Source: JAAYCI01 sp964550985
Lineage (GTDB): Bacteria > Bacillota > Clostridia > Oscillospirales > Ruminococcaceae
NCBI GenBank assembly: GCA_964550985.1
Contig: CAZKBM010000005.1
Location: 1-64,000 of the forward strand
Reading direction: 5' to 3'
DNA length: 64,000 nt
Within the stretch, counting starts at the first letter, position 1, and the number at the start of each line of letters is the position of its first letter. The position numbers and the translations under genes are program-made. Of the stretch, positions 59,087 to 64,000 are shown piece by piece. The notes beneath the pieces were generated by a model. The model did no database searches. It had not been told where the DNA came from and saw only the letters and a list, made by a program, of their open reading frames with translations.

Positions 59087-60322
59087 TTGGAAGACCACGC
59101 CGCTTCATTCAACCGCCGCCGCCCTGTTATCTTGGCCGCTTGTATGCTGCTATGCCTCTGCTCGGGCCTTAGCCTGGCCTGGAGTGTTTTCCAAACCCCC
59201 TTTATGGAAGCCTTTGGCTGGAATAACCGCGCCACCTCCCTCACCTACACCCTACAAATTGTTTTTTCTACCTTAATGCCGCTGTTTGTAGGTGGGCTGC
59301 AAAACAAAATAAAGCTGAAATATTACCTCTTGATTGGCATTCTTTTGCACTGCACCGGCCTATTGATGATGGGCTTTACCAAAAGCCTTGGCTGGCTGTA
59401 TCTCTCGTACGGGGTAATAAACGGCCTGGGCGTTGGGATGATTTACACCTGTATGATGGCCTATGGCGTGCGCCTTTACCCTGAGCACCGCGGCCTTGCA
59501 GCCAGCCTTATGACGGGCGCCTACGGGGCGGGCTCTATTTTATGGGCTCCCCTCTCGGCTTTTTTGGGGCGTTATATCCAATTTCCCCATATTTTTTGGG
59601 TATTTTCGGCAGGTTTTTTTGTGCTGATGGTCAGTGTGGTTTGGCAGGTGCGCGAGCTGCCCCAAAGCTTGGCGTCCCCAAGGGAAGGCCCGGAGCAGGC
59701 AGGCGTTTTTGGCGATAATTTACACTGGAAGCAGATGCTGCGTACCCCGCATTTTTACCTTTTGTTATTCAGCCTGGTGGCGGGCCTTTCGGCCGGGCTT
59801 ATGGTGGTAAGCCATGCCTCGCCCATGATGCAGCACAGTGCGGGGCTTACGCCCGCTACCGCCGCCTTGCTATTGGGGGTTTGCTCGGCGGTAAACACAG
59901 GCAGCCGTTTTGTGGTGGGCCCTTTATCAGACAGCCTGGGCCGTTTTCGGGTACTCTTTGCCCTGCTGGTTGTGCAAACCCTTACCATGTTGCTTATGGC
60001 AAAGGGCGCGGGTAACTTTTTTATTGTTTTGGTTTTACTTACCGGCGCCTGCTATGGGGGTTTTAGTTGCTTGCTCTCACCTTTGGTGGCCGATATTTTT
60101 GGCCCGCGATATTTACATTTAAATTATAGCTTTTTTTATGCTTCCTTTGGTATTGCAAGCTTAATTGGCCCCCAAACAGCCGCCTTTTTTATGGATACCA
60201 CCGGCAGCTATGGCCCAGCCTATTTTATCATGGCGGGGCTGGTGGCTCTGGCTGCGCTGGTTATTTTATTGGGTTTTGCCCTGCCCGCGGCAGGCCGGGC
60301 AAAAGGCTGTTCCGTCCAGTAG
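59087..60322 (+). CDS. MFS transporter (oxalate/formate antiporter-like)
   Basis: The 411-residue protein has twelve hydrophobic helices in two halves with a central soluble loop (about 185-225). The first half has Y-G-V-I-N-G-L-G-V-G-M-I-Y and G-A-Y-G-A-G-S; the second has G-P-L-S-D-S-L-G-R-F between helices, as in the OFA (oxalate/formate antiporter) subgroup of monocarboxylate carriers. The substrate is likely an organic anion, but this is not fixed by the sequence. The TTG start follows AAAGGA by ten bases. A strong terminator follows. Confidence 0.88.
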   Translation: MEDHAASFNRRRPVILAACMLLCLCSGLSLAWSVFQTPFMEAFGWNNRATSLTYTLQIVFSTLMPLFVGGLQNKIKLKYYLLIGILLHCTGLLMMGFTKSLGWLYLSYGVINGLGVGMIYTCMMAYGVRLYPEHRGLAASLMTGAYGAGSILWAPLSAFLGRYIQFPHIFWVFSAGFFVLMVSVVWQVRELPQSLASPREGPEQAGVFGDNLHWKQMLRTPHFYLLLFSLVAGLSAGLMVVSHASPMMQHSAGLTPATAALLLGVCSAVNTGSRFVVGPLSDSLGRFRVLFALLVVQTLTMLLMAKGAGNFFIVLVLLTGACYGGFSCLLSPLVADIFGPRYLHLNYSFFYASFGIASLIGPQTAAFFMDTTGSYGPAYFIMAGLVALAALVILLGFALPAAGRAKGCSVQ

Positions 60323-60337
60323 TGATTATGTATAGCC

Positions 60338-60387
60338 AACAAACCGCCCACCCACAGAATTTTCCTCTGCGGGCGGGCGGTTTGTAT
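60338..60387 (+). terminator. Intrinsic terminator of the MFS gene
   Basis: CAAACCGCCC and GGGCGGTTTG pair within a longer GC-rich stem. The T run is weak (TTTGTATT). Confidence 0.75.
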
Positions 60388-60407
60388 TAGGGTGTGTTCG
60401 ATAATTG
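60388..60407 (+). mobile_element. Solo terminal repeat of family B MITE-like element
   Basis: TAGGGTGTGTTCGATAATTG is identical in complement to the right end of the element at 24303-24466. The adjoining AT-rich sequence does not match its interior, so this is an end remnant or a member with a different interior. Confidence 0.65.
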
Positions 60408-60513
60408 CTTATTTGGGTTATTATAGGGATATTTTAAAATATTTAAAGATATTGGGAGGTTTTTGGGGTTTTGGGATAGTTTTGCTTTTATAGAGTTTAT
60501 TACGGCTTATCCC

Positions 60514-61275
60514 TCAGGCCTGATAACTGCTGATAAACTCCCGGAAGCGCTGGGTTTTGGGGTTTTCAAAAATTTCTTTTGGGGTGCCTTCCTCCACAAT
60601 TTGCCCCTCGTCCATAAACACAAGCCGGGTGGCGGCCTCGCGGGCAAAGCGCATATCATGCGTCACAATCAGCATGGTCATCTGCCTTTTTGCCAGGTCC
60701 TCAATCACCCGTGTCACCTCGTTGGTAATTTCGGGGTCCAGGGCGCTGGTGGGTTCATCAAACAGCATAATCTGCGGCTCCATGGCAAGGGCGCGCGCTA
60801 TGGCCACCCGCTGCTTTTGCCCGCCCGAGAGCTGTTCGGGGTAACTATCCGCCTTTTGGGAAAGCCCCACCACCTCCAGCAACTCCCTGGCCTGCTCCAG
60901 GCTTTTTTCTTTAGATTTTTTCAGTATTTTAATGGGCGCTATGGTGATGTTTTCCAGGCAGCTCAAATGTGGAAAAAGATTAAAATGCTGAAAAACCATA
61001 CTTGTTTTTGTGCATATTCGCCTAATTTCTTTATCGCTGGGGTAGTGCACCCCCTCGGCGTCTGTGTATACCAGCCGCTCCCCATCTATCACAATTTCAC
61101 CGGTACTGATGCGTTCCAGGTTATTTACACTTCGCAGCAGGGTACTTTTGCCACTGCCCGAGGAACCGATGATGGCCACGGCCTCCCCCTCTTCCACCGA
61201 GAGGGAAACCCCATTTAAGGCAACCAAGTCTCTGCCAAAGCGCTTACGCACATCTCTTATCTCTAAAATGGCCAT
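60514..61275 (-). CDS. Polar amino acid ABC transporter ATP-binding protein
   Basis: The 253-residue ATPase is of the GlnQ/HisP family. Walker A is G-S-S-G-S-G-K-S-T (about 36-44), the signature is L-S-G-G-Q-K-Q-R (about 148-155), Walker B is I-M-L-F-D-E-P-T (about 168-175), and the switch His is in I-V-T-H-D-M. It powers import of a polar amino acid with the permease and binding protein upstream. The ATG follows AGGAGTGAGAA. It lies 12 bases after the permease gene and is the last gene of the operon. Confidence 0.95.
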   Translation of the reverse strand: MAILEIRDVRKRFGRDLVALNGVSLSVEEGEAVAIIGSSGSGKSTLLRSVNNLERISTGEIVIDGERLVYTDAEGVHYPSDKEIRRICTKTSMVFQHFNLFPHLSCLENITIAPIKILKKSKEKSLEQARELLEVVGLSQKADSYPEQLSGGQKQRVAIARALAMEPQIMLFDEPTSALDPEITNEVTRVIEDLAKRQMTMLIVTHDMRFAREAATRLVFMDEGQIVEEGTPKEIFENPKTQRFREFISSYQA

Positions 61276-61287
61276 TTCTCACTCCTC

Positions 61288-61953
61288 CTAAACCGCGTCT
61301 TTGCGTTCATGGCGCGAATACCGTTTTTCCATCTGGCGGGAAATGAGGGTAAGCACAAAGGTTAATAACAGGTAGATCACCGCCGCCACAAAGTAGGCCG
61401 TAGGGTCCACATCCCGGTTGTTGGCGTCCTTGGCGGCCTTCATCAGTTCGGGCACGCCAATCACGTACACAAGCGCCGTATCTTTTATCAGGGTAATTAC
61501 CTCATTGCTTACCGGGGGTATCACACGGCGCACCGCCTGGGGGATGATGATGAGACGCATGGTTTGCCAGCGCGAAAAGCCCAGGCTTTTTGCGGCTTCC
61601 CGCTGGCCCCGGTCAATCGATTCAATGCCGCCACGGTAAATTTCGGCAAAATAGGCGGCGTAGTTTAATACAAAGGTAAATATAGCTGTGGAGAGCCTAT
61701 CCAATTTAAACGGGGTAAAAAGTGGCAGGCAGTAAAAGAAAAAGAAAATTTGCAGCATGAGGGGGGTGCCACGGAATACCCAGATGTAGGTTTTGGCCAG
61801 GGCTTTCAGGGGGAAAAACCGGCTGATGGCCCCCAGCGAGATGGGCAGGGCCAAGGGCAGGGCAAAAAGCAAGGTGAAACAGAATATTTTTAAGGTTTCC
61901 ACCGTGCCGTTTAAAAGCGCCGGCAGAATTTTTACAATATAGTCCAGTTCCAT
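61288..61953 (-). CDS. Polar amino acid ABC transporter permease
   Basis: The 221-residue inner-membrane protein has about five helices and belongs to the HisMQ/GlnP permease type. It shows R-G-T-P-L-M-L-Q near residue 69, the F-A-E-I-Y-R-G-G-I-E-S-I-D-R-G-Q-x-E-A-A-K-S-L-G-F coupling loop (about 105-130) and P-Q-A-V-R-R-V-I-P-P. A single permease gene implies a homodimer. The ATG has a weak GGGGATTT site. A long gap with a repeat and a strong hairpin separates it from the binding-protein gene. Confidence 0.94.
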   Translation of the reverse strand: MELDYIVKILPALLNGTVETLKIFCFTLLFALPLALPISLGAISRFFPLKALAKTYIWVFRGTPLMLQIFFFFYCLPLFTPFKLDRLSTAIFTFVLNYAAYFAEIYRGGIESIDRGQREAAKSLGFSRWQTMRLIIIPQAVRRVIPPVSNEVITLIKDTALVYVIGVPELMKAAKDANNRDVDPTAYFVAAVIYLLLTFVLTLISRQMEKRYSRHERKDAV

Positions 61954-62017
61954 GCAAAATCCCCCGCTATTTTTCTAGGAATATTTCGAATTGTATCCTA
62001 AATTTCTGATTTAATTT

Positions 62018-62178
62018 TTACAGTTTCTCAAAAGGTTGCGCTGAAAACTTTTGCTATTAGAGTTTCTCAAAAAGCTGTACAGCAGGTTTTTGTAAGAAAC
62101 TCTAATACAGAGTAGAAACTGTTATACAGCGCCTGCTTGTTCCCGTATTTATGCGCTACAGTTTGTTCATTTGCTGTA
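62018..62178 (-). repeat. Family A dispersed repeat, near-complete inverted copy
   Basis: In complement it runs TACAGCAAATGAACAAACTG, GCGCATAAATACGGG, CAGGCGCTGTATAACAG, TTTCTACTCTGTATTAGAG, the hairpin TTTCTTACAAAAACCTGC ... AGCTTTTTGAGAAACTC, then GCGCAACCTTTTGAGAAAC. This matches the copy at 46361-46525 block by block. It lies between two genes of one operon. Confidence 0.88.
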
Positions 62179-62229
62179 AAATTATGTATTTTGATAGCAG
62201 AACCATATTATTTTATCTTTGCTTCGCAA

Positions 62230-62285
62230 GTGCCCTTGTGTCAGCCGCCGAAAATGTAAAACCCCGGCGGCTGACACAAGGGCAC
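62230..62285. other. Intercistronic hairpin with 21-bp perfect stem
   Basis: Arms at 62230-62250 and 62265-62285 are exact complements (GTGCCCTTGTGTCAGCCGCC plus one further G), with a 14-base loop. It lies 42 bases after the binding-protein stop codon. No T run follows on the minus strand. Together with the family A copy it fills the 374-base gap 61954-62327. Confidence 0.85.
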
Positions 62286-62327
62286 CCTCCGCTTTGCGCA
62301 AAGGATGCCCCTCTTTTCTGTACCCTG

Positions 62328-63305
62328 TTAAGCCGCGCTGGAAGAATCCGCCACCAGGGAGGCGCCACTGCCCGAGGCCGCAGCCGAGGCGGGCGCTTCT
62401 ACCTCACGGTCACGCATACCCTCGGCGGGCAGTACAATGTCTTCGCCAAACCAAACGGTGCTAATTTCCGCCGCTTTGCCATTTTCAATCAGGGCGTTCA
62501 GGGCATCGTTCACTGCCTGGGTCAGTTCGGTGTCACTTTTGCGGAAGCCGATGGCGTACAGGTCATCGCCAAATTCCACTTCAGAAACCAGCAGGGGCTT
62601 CGCCATCTGGCTGTTTTTGTAAACCCCGAACACCTCGTCAATCACCATCACGTCCTCACGGCCGCTCTGCATGGATAAGATAATCTCATCATAGGTGGGG
62701 TAAGGGGTTACTTTATCAGAAAAGCTTGCGTAGGCCGGGTCGTTTTCCAAAGCTTCCAATGCGGCCGAGCCCGCCTGCACGCCAATATTGTAGTTTGCCA
62801 AATCCTCTTTGGAGGTAAGGCTTACCCCCTCATTGGTCATCACAATAATTTTGTTGTTCAAATAACTCTGCGAAAGGCTCATCTTTTCGGCGCGTTCAGG
62901 GGTGGCGCTCATGCCATTCCAGATACAATCAATATTGCCGGTGGCAAGTTCCATCTCTTTTGCGTTCCAGTCAATGGGCTGGAAGGTGGCTGTTACACCC
63001 AGTTCTTCGCACACGGCGGTCGCCAGGTCAATGTCAAAGCCCACCAGTTCCCCGGCCTCGTTACGAAAACCCATGGGGGCAAAGGTGTCGTCCAGGCCAA
63101 TCACCAACTCGCCCTTAGCCTGTATATCTGCCAGTGTGGTGGAATATTCATCCCCCGCTTGAGAGGAAGAAACCGCCGAAGAAGCGGCCATAGAAGAAGC
63201 CGACGCACTGGATGCCGCCGCCGAAGAAGAGGCCCCGCCCGAACATGCCGCAAATGACACAAGGCCCAGTGCGGCAGCCAATAGAGCTGTTAAAACTTTT
63301 TTCAT
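62328..63305 (-). CDS. Polar amino acid ABC transporter substrate-binding lipoprotein
   Basis: The 325-residue lipoprotein has a signal peptide with lipobox S-F-A-A-C, a Ser/Ala-rich linker (about 24-55) and a family 3 solute-binding domain. It shows L-V-I-G-L-D-D-T-F-A-P-M-G-F-R, V-G-F-D-I-D-L-A and W-N-G-M-S-A-T-P-E-R. An odd Ala/Ser-rich tail of about 25 residues ends the chain. It would bind a polar amino acid outside the cell for the permease and ATPase genes that follow. ATG 63305 is chosen, with AGGAGG ahead. Confidence 0.93.
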   Translation of the reverse strand: MKKVLTALLAAALGLVSFAACSGGASSSAAASSASASSMAASSAVSSSQAGDEYSTTLADIQAKGELVIGLDDTFAPMGFRNEAGELVGFDIDLATAVCEELGVTATFQPIDWNAKEMELATGNIDCIWNGMSATPERAEKMSLSQSYLNNKIIVMTNEGVSLTSKEDLANYNIGVQAGSAALEALENDPAYASFSDKVTPYPTYDEIILSMQSGREDVMVIDEVFGVYKNSQMAKPLLVSEVEFGDDLYAIGFRKSDTELTQAVNDALNALIENGKAAEISTVWFGEDIVLPAEGMRDREVEAPASAAASGSGASLVADSSSAA

Positions 63306-63402
63306 GTTGTACCTCCTGTAATACGTTCTGTCTTTTTGTGCTTTTTGGCCGGGCCAGCCAGCCATCTGCCCCAGGCCAATCGCGGTAGTGGTAACGGCTT
63401 TC

Positions 63403-63431
63403 ATTATACTACACTTCTCTAGCGTAGTAAA
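63403..63431 (-). promoter_or_regulatory. Promoter of the amino acid ABC operon
   Basis: TTTACT (63431-63426) and TATAAT (63408-63403) are 17 bases apart, about 100 bases ahead of the binding-protein start. The family C element lies just upstream. Confidence 0.72.
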
Positions 63432-63480
63432 GCGATGGTGATAAAAAGTGGTTCCCCAGTTTTTCCCCTGCCAAAATAAA

Positions 63481-63642
63481 TATAGCCACCTTGGCAAAAA
63501 AGTGGTTCAAGGGTGGCGAGGGTGGTTATTCCAGTGCAAGGCGGAGGACCCCGCAACCCTTGGTGGTTTGCGTTTGAGGCCAACGCGGCAGTGGGGAAAC
63601 CAGACCGCTAGCAGGGAGCACTTTTTGGTTTAGTTGGCTATT
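63481..63642. mobile_element. MITE-like element, family C, copy 2
   Basis: About 162 bp begin with TATAGCCACCTTGGCAAAAA and end near TTTTTGGTTTAGTTGGCTAT, an imperfect inverted repeat. In complement, a 40-base block matches 48273-48312 exactly, and later blocks CACCAAGGGTTGC and ACCxxCCTCGC also match in order. No coding content is seen. Together with the promoter it explains most of 63306-63765. Confidence 0.82.
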
Positions 63643-63765
63643 GGACACACCCTTTGCCTGTGGTTTACAAACCAGCTTCGGCTCGGGTGTATTTACGGGG
63701 TTAATTGGGGGTTATTAGGAGATTATCAGGGGGTTCCAGGTATTTATCCGGCTAATCATTCTTTT

Positions 63766-64000
63766 TCACATGGGTTTCAGGTTTTGGTTCAGCCTCTCCA
63801 CCATCCAGGCCAGGCGCTTTTCCCTCCCCGCTTCTGTTTTTGCGTCCAAATAAGCCCGCGTATAGGTTTTTTGTACCGAGGGGGCCATCGCCTTAAAATG
63901 GCTATGGGCCGGTTCATAAGCACTTAAAATCGCCTCTACATCAGATATCTCTTTTTGGGTTATTTCCGGGGATTTTTTTGCATCCCATTGCCCGCTTGTT
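63766..64000 (-). CDS. YdeI/OmdA family protein, 5' part outside the window
   Basis: The last 77 codons of a gene read into the window from the right and stop at TGA 63768-63766. The segment H-F-K-A-M-A-P-S-V-Q-K-T-Y followed by A-K-T-E-A-G-R-E-K-R-L and L-N-Q-N-L is typical of the C-terminal helix bundle of YdeI/OmdA proteins (bacteriocin-protection family, PF13376). Relatives are about 190 residues, so less than half is visible. It lies upstream of the amino acid transporter operon on the same strand, separated by a MITE-like element. The function is not well known. Confidence 0.72.
   Translation of the reverse strand, partial: TSGQWDAKKSPEITQKEISDVEAILSAYEPAHSHFKAMAPSVQKTYTRAYLDAKTEAGREKRLAWMVERLNQNLKPM

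Overview
The window looks like a chromosomal segment of a Gram-positive anaerobe of class Clostridia, most likely an Oscillospiraceae (Ruminococcaceae)-type gut organism. The support is indirect: strong AGGAGG ribosome binding sites with frequent TTG and GTG starts, rubrerythrin and bacteriohemerythrin, ECF vitamin S components, a single-chain clostridial PurL, a PurO-type IMP cyclohydrolase, DUF6506 and DUF6485-like proteins, and Ser/Ala-rich lipoprotein linkers. No rRNA, tRNA, CRISPR array, prophage or conjugative module was seen. A run of ten N at 43306-43315 marks an assembly gap.

Layout. 1-7 kb: a membrane protein, rubrerythrin, and an HD-GYP response regulator with a large hybrid histidine kinase. 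7-14 kb: an acetyltransferase, a MocR-type regulator facing an ECF S component, a CNNM/CorC membrane protein behind a candidate small RNA or leader, and an SGNH-hydrolase envelope protein. 14-19 kb: a TVP38 protein, a coupled HPr-like/methylglyoxal synthase/DUF6506 operon, and a TrpXYZ-type ABC transporter. 19-23.5 kb: hemerythrin, acetyltransferase, parvulin, DAHP synthase and YbaK. 23.5-37 kb: a co-directional purine cluster, purE-C-F-M-N, a PurO-like gene, a stand-alone AICAR formyltransferase, purD, purL and purB. These cover PRPP to IMP except PurK. 37-44 kb: a zinc-ribbon/TcaA-like protein, a VanY carboxypeptidase, coaX and a Ser-rich membrane protein. 44-46 kb: a GlmU-C-like protein and glmM. 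46-55 kb: a lipoprotein, GNAT and PNPOx proteins, a second ECF S component, an iron alcohol dehydrogenase, leuB and leuA. 55-60 kb: a DUF6020-like membrane protein, gluQ, an acetyltransferase and an MFS carrier. 60-64 kb: a polar amino acid ABC operon and the end of a YdeI-like gene.

The most notable material lies between the genes. One family of about 165-bp multi-hairpin repeats has near-complete copies at 43.9, 46.4 and 62.0 kb, a shorter copy at 7.7 kb and fragments at 0 and 58.4 kb. Two further families resemble MITEs, and in each a terminal inverted repeat supplies the stop codon of a neighbouring gene (purE; an acetyltransferase). A 111-bp tandem duplication precedes the purine promoter. 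On the protein side, the translational coupling of an HPr-fold protein lacking the phosphocarrier histidine to methylglyoxal synthase recalls the Crh-MgsA control described in Bacillus subtilis. A MocR regulator has Arg where the PLP-binding Lys is expected.
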